Shown piece by piece: positions 17,142 to 29,536 of a stretch of 32,709 nt of DNA. Position numbers and translations under genes: made by a program. Source of the stretch: Acidobacteriaceae bacterium (GTDB lineage: Bacteria > Acidobacteriota > Terriglobia > Terriglobales > Acidobacteriaceae). Location of the stretch: the NCBI GenBank assembly GCA_027449545.1, contig DAIDLI010000208.1:1-32709 (forward strand). The letters run 5' to 3'. The notes beneath the pieces were generated by a model. The model was not told the DNA's origin. It ran no database searches and worked only from the letters and a program-made list of their open reading frames with translations. The stretch's first letter is position 1. The number at the start of each line of letters is the position of its first letter.

Positions 17142-18570
17142 TGCCAACCCGCTGCCCAGGAAAGAGCGCATGAAGATTGCGCGCGTGCCTATGCCGGAAC
17201 TGGAACCGGAGATCCGCGCGCACTGCTTCGCCGAAGTGAACCAGGGACTGCAAATCGTGGACGCCGAGACCGAGGCCCGCCGATGCCTGAGCTGCGCCAA
17301 GCCCGGGTGCATGGAAAAATGCCCGGTGGGCGTGAAGGTGAAGCAGGTCATCGAGCTGATCTGCGCCGGCGATTACCTGGCGGCTGCCGCCAAGATGCGC
17401 GAAGATAACGCGCTGCCCGCCATCACCGGCCGCGTGTGCCCGCAGGAGAACCAGTGCGAGGGCGGCTGCGTAGTCGGCCGCAAGGGCCAGTCCATCGCCA
17501 TCGGCAACCTGGAGCGCTTCATCGCCGACTACGAGCGCGAGAGCGGCAAGCTCGGCCTGCCCGCCATCGCGGCCCCCACGGGCAAGAGCGTCGCCATCGT
17601 GGGCAGCGGGCCCGCGGGGCTTTCCGCAGCCGGCGATCTCATCCAGAAGGGCCATCGCGTGCGCGTCTTCGAGGCGTTGCACGAGTTGGGCGGCGTGCTC
17701 GTGTACGGCATTCCCGAGTTCCGCCTGCCCAAGTCGATCGTTAAGGAAGAGGTGGACAACCTGCGCCGCATGGGTGTGGAGTTCGAAACCAATGTCGTCG
17801 TCGGCAAGAGCGTCACGCTCGACGAGCTGATGCGCATCGAGGGGTACGACGCGGTGTTTGTGGCAACCGGCGCAGGCTTGCCGATATTTCTCGGTATTCC
17901 CGGCGAACATCTCAACGGCGTCTACTCCGCCAACGAGTTTCTCACTCGCGTGAACCTGATGCGCGCCTACGATCCGGAGAGTGACCAGCCGGTCTACGAC
18001 TGCCGCGGCCGCGACGTGATCGTGGTGGGTGGCGGCAACACCGCCATGGACGCGGTGCGCACCTCCATGCGCCTGGGGGCGAGAACCGCCACGCTGGTCT
18101 ATCGCCGTTCCGAAGCGGAGATGCCCGCCCGCGCCGAAGAGGTGAAGCACGCCCGCCAGGAGGGCATCGAGTTCCGCATGCTCACCGATCCCGTCGAACT
18201 GCTGGGCGACGAGAAGGGCTGGCTCACCGGCGCGCGCTGCATGAAGATGGAGTTGGGCGAGCCCGACGCCAGCGGACGCCGCCGGCCCATGCCCATCCGC
18301 GGCTCGGAGCATGTGCTGCCCGCCCACGTGGTCATCATCGGCGTCGGCACGCACGCCAATCCGCTCATCCAGAGCACCACCCCCGACCTCAAGACCAACC
18401 AGCGCAACTACATCGTCGCCGACCCGGAGACCATGCGCACCTCCAAGCGCGGCGTCTTTGCCGGCGGCGACATCGTCACCGGCGGCGCAACCGTGATTCT
18501 GGCCATGGGCGCCGGCCGCAAAGCCGCCAAGGCGGTTGACGCCTATCTGCGCGACGGGGTGTGGGACTGA
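17134..18570 (+). CDS. NfnB/SudA-like (GltD-type) FAD/iron-sulfur oxidoreductase subunit
   Basis: The 478-residue protein is of the glutamate-synthase-small-subunit type. It has an N-terminal iron-sulfur domain (Cys51, Cys54, Cys59 and Cys63 in CLSCAKPGCMEKC; Cys102, Cys108 and Cys112 in VCPQENQCEGGC). The FAD-binding motif is VAIVGSGPAG (153-162). A second nucleotide-binding site, VIVVGGGNTAMDAVR, lies near residue 290. FAGGDIVTGGATVILAMGAG is the C-terminal flavin motif. It alone could be GltD, but the adjacent NfnA-like subunit and the absence of GltB point to NfnAB or SudAB. Such complexes move electrons between NADPH, NADH and ferredoxin, or reduce polysulfide. Which reaction applies is not settled. 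The start overlaps the upstream gene by eight bases, so the pair is a coupled operon. Confidence 0.85.
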   Translation: MSDANPLPRKERMKIARVPMPELEPEIRAHCFAEVNQGLQIVDAETEARRCLSCAKPGCMEKCPVGVKVKQVIELICAGDYLAAAAKMREDNALPAITGRVCPQENQCEGGCVVGRKGQSIAIGNLERFIADYERESGKLGLPAIAAPTGKSVAIVGSGPAGLSAAGDLIQKGHRVRVFEALHELGGVLVYGIPEFRLPKSIVKEEVDNLRRMGVEFETNVVVGKSVTLDELMRIEGYDAVFVATGAGLPIFLGIPGEHLNGVYSANEFLTRVNLMRAYDPESDQPVYDCRGRDVIVVGGGNTAMDAVRTSMRLGARTATLVYRRSEAEMPARAEEVKHARQEGIEFRMLTDPVELLGDEKGWLTGARCMKMELGEPDASGRRRPMPIRGSEHVLPAHVVIIGVGTHANPLIQSTTPDLKTNQRNYIVADPETMRTSKRGVFAGGDIVTGGATVILAMGAGRKAAKAVDAYLRDGVWD

Positions 18571-18678
18571 AACACCTCCACCCCCGGTTCAGCCTGTCCC
18601 CGGATGCGGCTCTCCTGCCGCATTGCGTCCTCCCGCTCGCGCATGTTTGACTGGTGGCCGGAAGGAACACGGACGATC

Positions 18679-20166
<1,488 letters not shown>

Positions 20167-20182
20167 CTCAGCCGCCGGCCAG

Positions 20183-21118
20183 TCAGCGAATCAGCGCCTG
20201 CGCGCACCGGCTGGCGCCGAGGAAGACGACGCGGATAGGGCCGCCGATGCCGGTCGGCGGCGGATTGGTTCTGGCCGTTCGAATGGCAGCGGTGAGGACG
20301 TTCTCTGCGGCGCTCAACGCCTGTCCGCGCGGCGTGGCGGCGATCGGCGCGCGCACGTCGAGAAGCTGGAGCGTGGAAGCGATGAGCAGGGGGCGGCCGG
20401 GACCGGCGTAGACAGCGCGATCGACCCAGCCGGTTTCCCCGTAGATCCAGATGCCGCGCGCGCTTTCGGGCGTGAGAATCCTCTCGCTGTTGCGGTCAGC
20501 CTGGAATTTGCCCGTCCGGGCGTCGATGCCGATGGCGAAGTTGCGCAGCGTAGCCGTAGCGCGCGCCGGGTCGTAACTGGCGATCACCACCGAGAAGAGG
20601 TCGCGGCCTGCGTAGCCGCGCACCAGGGCCGGATAGCGCCTTTGAAACTGGGTCAGGGCACGAATGCAGGAGCGGGTGATTGCGGCAACATCTACATCCT
20701 TGCTGCCGGACTGCTGCTCAAGGTTGTGCGTGACGATGGAGCCGATGTCGAGCAGGCGCGGCGCGGTGGCGAGATAGCGGCAAGGCTCCCGGGTCCCCGC
20801 GGGCGGAGGAGCAACGAAGATCGAGTCGCCGGTAACCACGATGGCCGTGCGTGCCGGCCGCGCCGGGATCAGGATCTTGAAGGCGCCATCGCAAGGCGCG
20901 CCGAGGAAGGTGAGCCGGCTGTCGGCGGCGATGACGATGCCATCGCGCGCGGGCACGATCACGGCCAGTGTGGCGTGAACGGATGGCGTCAGAAAGAACG
21001 CGAATAGTAGTGTGAAGACTCCCGCCCTTGCGCCGCGAAAAAGGCGCAAGGACGGAGCGCCGAAGTGCCGGGCCGATCCGCTACGCGGGCTCAACTTCGA
21101 TCTTCTTGGCAGCCGCAT
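20183..21118 (-). CDS. exported proteasome-type Ntn-hydrolase-like protein
   Basis: I do not know a named family for this protein. From the ATG at 21118 it has 311 residues. A hydrophobic segment (AGVFTLLFAFFLTP) ends in SVHA, a good signal peptidase I site, immediately before TLAVIVPARDGIVIAADSR. That sequence matches the start of mature proteasome beta/HslV-like subunits. Counting the threonine as 1, Asp17 falls at the proteasome position and Lys32 in FKILIP aligns with catalytic Lys33 after a one-residue gap. VVTGDS follows where the substrate-binding loop would be. The mature part is 262 residues. A TTG at 21049 would give a shorter, more typical signal peptide (MRLFRGARAG...) and is a serious alternative start. 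The gene overlaps the end of, or lies 31 bases after, the S1-domain gene. It could also be a non-catalytic relative. Confidence 0.65.
   Translation of the reverse strand: MRLPRRSKLSPRSGSARHFGAPSLRLFRGARAGVFTLLFAFFLTPSVHATLAVIVPARDGIVIAADSRLTFLGAPCDGAFKILIPARPARTAIVVTGDSIFVAPPPAGTREPCRYLATAPRLLDIGSIVTHNLEQQSGSKDVDVAAITRSCIRALTQFQRRYPALVRGYAGRDLFSVVIASYDPARATATLRNFAIGIDARTGKFQADRNSERILTPESARGIWIYGETGWVDRAVYAGPGRPLLIASTLQLLDVRAPIAATPRGQALSAAENVLTAAIRTARTNPPPTGIGGPIRVVFLGASRCAQALIR
21022..21055 (-). terminator. hairpin downstream of the S1-domain gene
   Basis: CCTTGCGCC (21026-21034) and GGCGCAAGG (21043-21051) form a nine-bp stem with loop gcgaaaaa. It can be extended by three pairs after one mismatch. 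It lies 26 bases past the S1-domain stop but has no T-tract in the minus direction, and it overlaps the candidate TTG start of the Ntn-like gene. It could attenuate read-through rather than terminate. Confidence 0.35.
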
Positions 21119-22898
21119 CGAGCTTGGCAATCTTGAACGTGCGGACTTGCCCTTCGGCCAGCGGCTCGGGGCCGGCGTTCGGGGCTGGCGCGTTGCCCTT
21201 CCAGCGGGCCTGGAGCATCGACGTCAGGCTGGAAAGATCCGCCTTGCCGCCCATTCTCGCCTCAGGTGCGGACACATTCGCAGCAGGCGCTTCTCCCGTG
21301 CGGCCGGCACTGCGGCAAGTGGCAATGATTCCTTCCCCGAGCTCCACCGTGGCGCTGGAACCACTCAGCGCGACCACCCGGCCGGAGACCGTGTCACCCG
21401 GCTTGTGTTCGGCAAGAAACTCATCGAGGCCGGTGGGGATGAGCTGCTTGATCGAAAGCTTCATCTGCCGCTTTTCGGGATCGACGCCCAGCACCATGGC
21501 CTGCACGCGCTGCCCTGCGCGCAGCACATCGCTGGGGTGGTTGAGGCGGCGATCCGGCACGATCTCGCTGATGTGGACCAGACCCTCGATGCCCTCCGCA
21601 ACTTCGATGAATGCACCGAAGTTCATGAGCTTGGTGACTGGGCCTTCCACCTGCGAGCCGACGGGGAAACGCTGCGGCGCTTCCAGCCACGGATCGGCGA
21701 GCGTCTGCTTGAGGCCGAGCGAGATGCGGCCGGGCTCGGACTGCGACGGCGGCTTGACCGACAGCACCACGGTATCGACACGATCACCGGGCTTGAGCAG
21801 GTCGGAGGGATGGCGAACCTTCTTGGCCCAGGACATCTCGGAGATGTGAATGAGGCCTTCCAGGCCCGGTTCCAGTTCGACAAATGCGCCGAAGTCCGCG
21901 ACCCGGGTGACGGTGCCCGAGACGCGCTGCCCGGCCTGGTAACGTTCGCCGGCGCTCTCCCAGGGCGCGGGCTGAAGCTGCTTGAGCCCGAGTGAGATCT
22001 TTCCGGTATCGGTGTCCACCTTCAGCACGCGTACGGTGATCTGCTGCCCCACCGAGAGCACATCCTCCGGCTTTCCGATGCGGCTGTAGGAGATGTCGCT
22101 CACGTGAAGGAGGCCATCGAGACCGCCCCCGATCTCCACGAAAGCGCCGTAGGGCATCAAGGTGCGGACGGTGCCGATCACGGTATCGCCTTCGCGCAAA
22201 CCGGCCCTGCGGTTGTCGATTTCTGTGCGGGCCTGCTCTTCAAGCACCACGCGGCGATCCACCACCACGTTCTCATCGGCCACGTCGAGCTTGGTGATGC
22301 GGCAGGTGATGGGCTGGCCCACCAGGGCTTCCATGCCGGCTGCGTCGCGGGCGCCGGAGCGCGAGGCGGGCATGAAGGCGCGCACCCCAATGTCGACCGT
22401 CAGGCCGCCTTTGACGACGGCGGTCACCGTTCCGGAGACGGCGGCCTTCTCGTGGAAGGCGGCTTCCAGCGCGGACCAGTCCGTGGCCTGGCGCACGCGG
22501 AAGCGCGAGAGCTGGTAATAGCCCTCCTCGTTCCGTCCGGTGATGGAGACCGGAAAGCGGTCGCCCGGCTTCACACCTTCGCCGTTATTCGGGAAAGCGG
22601 AGCGAGGCAGAACGCCCTCCATCTTGTAGCCCACGTCGAGAAAGACTTGATCCGCGGAGAGGGAGATGACTGTTCCCTCGAGCTGCTGCGAGGCGGCGCG
22701 GTGGGTGTGGGTGCTCTCGAATTCCTTCAGCAGGTCCCCGAAGGACTGGCTGTCCTGGCTTTCTTCCTGGCTGGATGGCTCGTCCGAGAGGGGAGCAGCA
22801 GGCTCCGCGACCTGGGAGCTTTCGCTGGCGGCTTGGAGCTCGGGGGCGGATTCGGTGGGCTGGAGTTCGGGATTCGGTTCGCCGGTCATGGTTTGCAT
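21081..22898 (-). CDS. rpsA: S1 RNA-binding domain protein, ribosomal protein S1-like
   Basis: The 605-residue protein has an acidic, low-complexity N-terminus (residues 1-55, rich in E, S and P) followed by repeated S1 domains at about 70-135, 152-217, 236-306, 323-397 and 412-485. A degenerate sixth domain follows from about 500. Domains 3-5 carry the typical PYGAFVEIGGGLDGLLHVSD, DFGAFVELEPGLEGLIHISE and NFGAFIEVAEGIEGLVHISE patterns. Bacterial S1 unwinds and delivers mRNA to the 30S subunit. Five to six domains in one chain is the S1 architecture, so rpsA is the best call, although a second S1-domain paralogue cannot be excluded. The tail (RTFKIAKLDAAAKKIEVEP) is beta-rich. ATG codons at 22898 and 22889 are both possible starts. 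It is divergent from glgX. Confidence 0.85.
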   Translation of the reverse strand: MQTMTGEPNPELQPTESAPELQAASESSQVAEPAAPLSDEPSSQEESQDSQSFGDLLKEFESTHTHRAASQQLEGTVISLSADQVFLDVGYKMEGVLPRSAFPNNGEGVKPGDRFPVSITGRNEEGYYQLSRFRVRQATDWSALEAAFHEKAAVSGTVTAVVKGGLTVDIGVRAFMPASRSGARDAAGMEALVGQPITCRITKLDVADENVVVDRRVVLEEQARTEIDNRRAGLREGDTVIGTVRTLMPYGAFVEIGGGLDGLLHVSDISYSRIGKPEDVLSVGQQITVRVLKVDTDTGKISLGLKQLQPAPWESAGERYQAGQRVSGTVTRVADFGAFVELEPGLEGLIHISEMSWAKKVRHPSDLLKPGDRVDTVVLSVKPPSQSEPGRISLGLKQTLADPWLEAPQRFPVGSQVEGPVTKLMNFGAFIEVAEGIEGLVHISEIVPDRRLNHPSDVLRAGQRVQAMVLGVDPEKRQMKLSIKQLIPTGLDEFLAEHKPGDTVSGRVVALSGSSATVELGEGIIATCRSAGRTGEAPAANVSAPEARMGGKADLSSLTSMLQARWKGNAPAPNAGPEPLAEGQVRTFKIAKLDAAAKKIEVEPA

Positions 22899-23067
22899 TC
22901 ATTTTCCCATGCGGGGCTGCTGATGCCGATGCGAGGGGTGGGCCGGGAACCCGCGCCACAGCGCCCAGAACGCCCCCAGACCCGATTTGCACCACGGACA
23001 GGGCGGATTTCGCTCGGACAAGCCTTTGGAATACAACAGGTTGCAATGCTATCGCATCACATCGGGC

Positions 23068-24657
<1,590 letters not shown>

Positions 24658-25251
24658 ATGGCGCGCACCCAGGACGGCAACAATAACGCCTACTGCCAGG
24701 ACAGCGAGCTCTCGTGGTTCGATTGGGAGCGTTGCGAAGAACAGGCGCGGCTGCTCAACTTCACCCGCCGCATCATTCAGATCAGGCTGGCACATCCCAA
24801 TCTGCGCCGGCGGAGGTTTTTCCAGGATCGCGTGATTCGCACCCCTGCCGGCGACAAGCTGGTGAAGGTGGTCAAGGATATCGCGTGGTTCAGCCCCGAC
24901 GGCAGTGAGGTTTCCGACGACGAGTGGAATGCGGATTGGGTACGCGCAATTGCCCTGCTGCTCAACGGGCAAACGCTGCGGTTGACAGGCGAGAACGGCG
25001 AGTGGGTGATCGACCACAGCTTCCTGCTGCTGGTGAACGCCGCCCACGAGGGCGTGGAGTTTACGCTGCCGCTTTCTCCCACCGGCAATCCATGGGTGCA
25101 GTTGGTGGATACGGAGAACATCGAGGATCCCTTTGTGCAAAGGATCGAGACCGAAAAGGTGATCCTGGGCGGCCGCTCGCTGAAGCTGTTTAACGATGCG
25201 CTGCAAGTACAGACACCGGACGCGCGCGGCATTGAACGGGTCTATGCCTGA
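24658..25251 (+). pseudogene. glgX: glycogen debranching enzyme GlgX, C-terminal part after the in-frame TAG
   Basis: This segment directly follows the TAG in the same frame and begins MARTQDGNNNAYCQDSELSW, the conserved GlgX sequence after GGDE. WFDWERCEEQARLLNFTRR, the last barrel helices and the C-terminal beta-sandwich (ALLLNGQTLRL, FLLLVNAAHEGVEFTLPL) follow. Together the two parts would make about 727 residues, normal for the family. The ATG right after the stop could allow reinitiation, giving a split enzyme, but there is no evident ribosome site other than coupling to the stop. Read-through of TAG or a sequencing error are other explanations. The rest of the frame is undamaged, so any loss is recent. 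Confidence 0.75.
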
Positions 25252-25301
25252 GTCTTCCCATGCGGCCGCCGGCGCGAGGCAGCCTCTCGCCGCGACCGGG
25301 C

Positions 25302-25307
25302 AGGAGG
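25302..25307 (+). promoter_or_regulatory. strong ribosome binding site of the DoxX-family gene
   Basis: A consensus AGGAGG lies six bases before the ATG at 25314. It selects this start over the upstream in-frame ATG at 25260. Confidence 0.75.
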
Positions 25308-25313
25308 TTAACC

Positions 25314-25709
25314 ATGCCGGCCATCCCCGCAGCCATGATGTACAGCGACTGGGCTCTGCTGGCCCTGCGGATCGTCGTGGCGCTGGTGTTCGGAACCAGC
25401 GGCTGGAGTCATCTCAAATCTCCCCAGCAGCGCGCGCAGAGTCTGGGGCTGCCGGTGCCATTCACCGTCTTTCTGGGCGCGGCCGAACTGGCCGGCGCCG
25501 TTGCGCTGGCGGTCGGGTTCCTCACCCAGTGGGCGGCGCTGGGGCTGATCCTGGTGATGCTGGGCGCCATTTACATGAAGATTGCAAAATGGCACACCGG
25601 CTTCTGGGGCGAGAAGGCCTCGGGCTGGCACTACGATCTGCTGTTCGTGGTGATGAACCTGGTGATCTTGACCACGGGCGGAGGCCGGATCGCGCTGCTG
25701 CCCGCATGA
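25314..25709 (+). CDS. DoxX family inner-membrane protein
   Basis: The 131-residue protein has four predicted membrane segments: LLALRIVVALVFGTSGWSHL, FTVFLGAAELAGAVALAVGF, WAALGLILVMLGAIYM and YDLLFVVMNLVILTTGG. The GxxH motif after the first helix (GWSHL), the glutamate in the second (GAAELAG) and the late GWHYDLLF motif are typical of the DoxX family. Members are membrane proteins linked to quinone redox or oxidative-stress complexes, with no firm general function. The start is set by AGGAGG six bases before the ATG. It is 62 bases downstream of the glgX C-terminal part on the same strand, so it may be co-transcribed, but no functional link is known. Confidence 0.85.
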   Translation: MPAIPAAMMYSDWALLALRIVVALVFGTSGWSHLKSPQQRAQSLGLPVPFTVFLGAAELAGAVALAVGFLTQWAALGLILVMLGAIYMKIAKWHTGFWGEKASGWHYDLLFVVMNLVILTTGGGRIALLPA

Positions 25710-25821
25710 GCAGGGAGAAACCGGCCTCCTCCCGGGCAAGCTTCGCATTCCCCGATCGACGAAAGCGCGTACGCTTCAAAGATTTGGTTCAACTCGTGGG
25801 CTGATTACCTACAAGAAGCGC

Positions 25822-27123
25822 CTAGCCGTGGCGAACCTGCTGAATCTCCAGGAGCGCCGCCAGCACACTCTGCACGCGCGGCAACTGCGGATAAGCCAGC
25901 GGATCGCGGCGGTTCAGCAGATCGTTCCATGCCTGGATCAGATTGAGCCGCACGCTCGTGACGCGCGGATGGGCGGTCAGTTTTGGCAGCAGCCTCGGAG
26001 GAACAGCGTTGAACGCACGGAACAAGAGGGCCGGCTCATCGTAGCCCAGTTGGATGGCTTTGGCGGTGCTCCCGCCCAGGCGGGTATTGATCTCGAGAAA
26101 GTAGATTCTGTTTTCCGCGCTGTTCACCAGCAGATCGAAGTGGAACGGCCCGATGAGCCCGGCGGTTTCCACGAAGCGGCGCGCAGACCGCGCGAGCTCC
26201 GGCGGCAGTGGCACCGGCTCCATCGAGGCGCTGAATCCGTGGTATTTGCGATAGACGTTGAAGAGCTGAAGCTTGAGAAATTCACCACTGTGGGCGCGCA
26301 TGCCGTGCAGGATCATGTTCGGGCCCAGGCAGAAGCGCTGCACCAGCGGCGGGTGCGACCAGACTGTCTCCGCAAACAGGTGACGCAACTCGTCGCGGGA
26401 AGCCACCACCTTGGCCTTGAAGTTCGGAGAGGCGGAGTTGAGATAGCTGGGCCGCACCACCACGGGAAACTCGCCCTCTGCAATCGCCTCCACATCTGCG
26501 TCGGAGCGCAGCGTATAGGTTGGCAGCACATTGAACCCCGATTCGCGCGCGAGCTGAACCTGGCGATCCTTATCCCAAAGCTGCTCCAGCGTGTCCGCAT
26601 CCGGAGCCAGCAGCCTGCATGCCGGTTCGAAGAGGGCGCGGTTGCGGGCCAGGCATAGCAGCGTCCAGTCGTCATCGCTCACAATGGCGTCTGCCTTGAC
26701 CTTGTCCGCGAAGGCCTTCACCTTGGCCATGCCCTCGGCCGTGCCGATCTCGGCAAGGTCCACCGCAATGCTGCCCGGCTCCACGCCGGTCAGGCGACGG
26801 TAAGACACCTTGGACTTGCGCTGCTGATGGATCAGGCGGATGAGGTGGATCTGCATCGAATCGCTCATACGCTGGGCAGTAGCCAGCATGGGCGCGCTCG
26901 CGCCGACGACCACCAGGGAGCGCACGGTGTGGGCGAAGAGGTGCAGCGGTGAAAAGACGGCTGCGTGGACTTCAGAAGTAGGAAGCGGAGCCGGATCCGG
27001 CAGCCATTGGCTACCTGCCGTGCCCTCGTCGGCAATCATGATGGATATTGTGCTCACAGTGAACAGCTGCCTCACTTTCAGGACCGGATAGAACAAGGTC
27101 CTGGGAAATCGACGCAGGTTCAT
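25822..27123 (-). CDS. ATP-grasp domain protein of unknown substrate
   Basis: The 433-residue protein has an N-terminal Rossmann-like part (VRSLVVVGASAPMLATAQRM near residue 70; VDLAEIGTAEGMAKVKAFAD; KADAIVSDDDWTLLCLARNR) and a central and C-terminal ATP-grasp fold. ATP-grasp features are FPVVVRPSY (the lysine or arginine of the nucleotide site), PPLVQRFCLGPNMILHGM, and the metal-binding RIYFLEINTRLGGS. The fold couples ATP hydrolysis to joining a carboxylate with an amine or thiol. The layout recalls carbamoyl-phosphate-synthase-like and D-aspartate-ligase-like ligases, but I cannot name a substrate. No biosynthetic partner genes are adjacent. ATG 27123 is the longest start; an ATG near residue 29 (MIADEG) is an alternative and neither has a good ribosome site. 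Confidence 0.7.
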   Translation of the reverse strand: MNLRRFPRTLFYPVLKVRQLFTVSTISIMIADEGTAGSQWLPDPAPLPTSEVHAAVFSPLHLFAHTVRSLVVVGASAPMLATAQRMSDSMQIHLIRLIHQQRKSKVSYRRLTGVEPGSIAVDLAEIGTAEGMAKVKAFADKVKADAIVSDDDWTLLCLARNRALFEPACRLLAPDADTLEQLWDKDRQVQLARESGFNVLPTYTLRSDADVEAIAEGEFPVVVRPSYLNSASPNFKAKVVASRDELRHLFAETVWSHPPLVQRFCLGPNMILHGMRAHSGEFLKLQLFNVYRKYHGFSASMEPVPLPPELARSARRFVETAGLIGPFHFDLLVNSAENRIYFLEINTRLGGSTAKAIQLGYDEPALLFRAFNAVPPRLLPKLTAHPRVTSVRLNLIQAWNDLLNRRDPLAYPQLPRVQSVLAALLEIQQVRHG

Positions 27124-27260
27124 TGTTGATGCGGGAGCTGGAATTTCGAATAGCGCAATCGGGCAGGGCGCGGGCGCCTTTTGGGTGGGTGGGATGACGT
27201 TTTAGGTTTCCGGGACAGGTTACCTTGGTGTTTCTGGAGGAGCTTCGCGAGCCTGTAAAA

Positions 27261-27295
27261 GACCCAAAGCCCGCCAGGGCGGCGGGCTTTGGGTC
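27261..27295 (-). terminator. intrinsic terminator of sucCD
   Basis: A perfect 15-bp stem (27261-27275 with 27281-27295) has a five-base loop and is followed in the minus direction by TTTT. It lies 39 bases past the sucD stop. The AAAG/CTTT ends of the stem make it potentially usable in both directions. Confidence 0.9.
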
Positions 27296-27333
27296 TTAGC
27301 TGACAAGCGCAAGCTGATGGCTGAAAACTGCCT

Positions 27334-28209
27334 CTAGGCCTTGCCGATGACCTTAGCAAGGGTCTCGCCGATCTCGGCTGGGGAGACGACGACGTGGATG
27401 CCGGCCGCCTTCATGGCCTTCATCTTGTCGGCCGCGGTGCCCTGGCCGCCGCTGATGATGGCGCCGGCGTGGCCCATGCGGCGTCCCGGAGGCGCCGTCT
27501 GCCCGGCAATAAAACCGACCACCGGCTTCTTCACGTTCTTCTTGACGAAGTCAGCCGCGGCTTCCTCGGCGGCGCCGCCGATCTCGCCGATCATGATGAT
27601 GGCCTCGGTCTCGGGATCGTCGTTGAGCAGGCGCAGCGCGTCAATGTGCGTCGTGCCGATGATCGGATCGCCGCCAATGCCAATGGCCGTCGACTGGCCG
27701 ATGCCCCGCTGCGTGAGCTGGTGGACGGCCTCGTAAGTCAGCGTGCCCGAGCGGGAAACGATGCCCACGTTGCCTTCCTTGTGGATGCGGCCCGGCATGA
27801 TGCCGATCTTGGCCTTGCCCGGCGAAATGACGCCCGGGCAGTTGGGGCCGATGAGCCGCGAATTGGAGTGCTTGATCTTGGCCCAGACCTTGACCATGTC
27901 CAGCGTGGGAATGCCCTCGGTGATGCACACGATGAGGGGAATGCCCGCGTCCTCGGCCTCGAGGATGGCGTCGGCCGCAAACGGCGGTGGCACAAAGATC
28001 ATAGTGGCGTTGGCGCCGGTTTCCTTCACTGCGTCGGCCACGGTGTTGAATACCGGCCAGCCCTCGTGGGTGGTTCCGCCCTTGCCGGGAGTGACGCCGC
28101 CAACCACATTGGTTCCATACTCGGCGCAGCCCTTGGCGTGAAACGTCCCTTCCTTGCCGGTGAGCCCTTGAACGATGAGTCGCGTGTTCTTATCTACCAG
28201 TACCGCCAT
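27334..28209 (-). CDS. sucD: succinate-CoA ligase, alpha subunit
   Basis: Together with SucC this subunit converts succinyl-CoA, ADP (or GDP) and phosphate to succinate, CoA and ATP (or GTP) in the TCA cycle. The 291 residues match the family (289 in E. coli). The CoA-binding N-terminus reads [17 protein letters not shown] and [21 protein letters not shown] is the central signature. The phosphorylated histidine lies in [11 protein letters not shown] near residue 247. It begins one base after the sucC stop, so translation is coupled, and it is followed by a strong terminator. Confidence 0.97.
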   Translation of the reverse strand: MAVLVDKNTRLIVQGLTGKEGTFHAKGCAEYGTNVVGGVTPGKGGTTHEGWPVFNTVADAVKETGANATMIFVPPPFAADAILEAEDAGIPLIVCITEGIPTLDMVKVWAKIKHSNSRLIGPNCPGVISPGKAKIGIMPGRIHKEGNVGIVSRSGTLTYEAVHQLTQRGIGQSTAIGIGGDPIIGTTHIDALRLLNDDPETEAIIMIGEIGGAAEEAAADFVKKNVKKPVVGFIAGQTAPPGRRMGHAGAIISGGQGTAADKMKAMKAAGIHVVVSPAEIGETLAKVIGKA

Positions 28210-28210
28210 C

Positions 28211-29392
<1,182 letters not shown>

Positions 29393-29536
29393 TGAATGGA
29401 TCCGCCCGGCCGGCTGCCGCTCAGATTTTTTGGAAGGACTGCACGTAAAGAAATGCGACAGCGGACACCCCAAATACTATCTTGGCGGCCCGGGGTGCGG
29501 CAATGAAGGGCACCGGCTGCGCGAGGTTACATGGGA

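Noticed and set aside
17134..18570. Calling the NfnB-like gene gltD (glutamate synthase small subunit)
   Set aside because: No gltB is adjacent, and the overlapping upstream gene is a ferredoxin-NADP reductase-like subunit with a [2Fe-2S] site, which fits NfnAB or SudAB.
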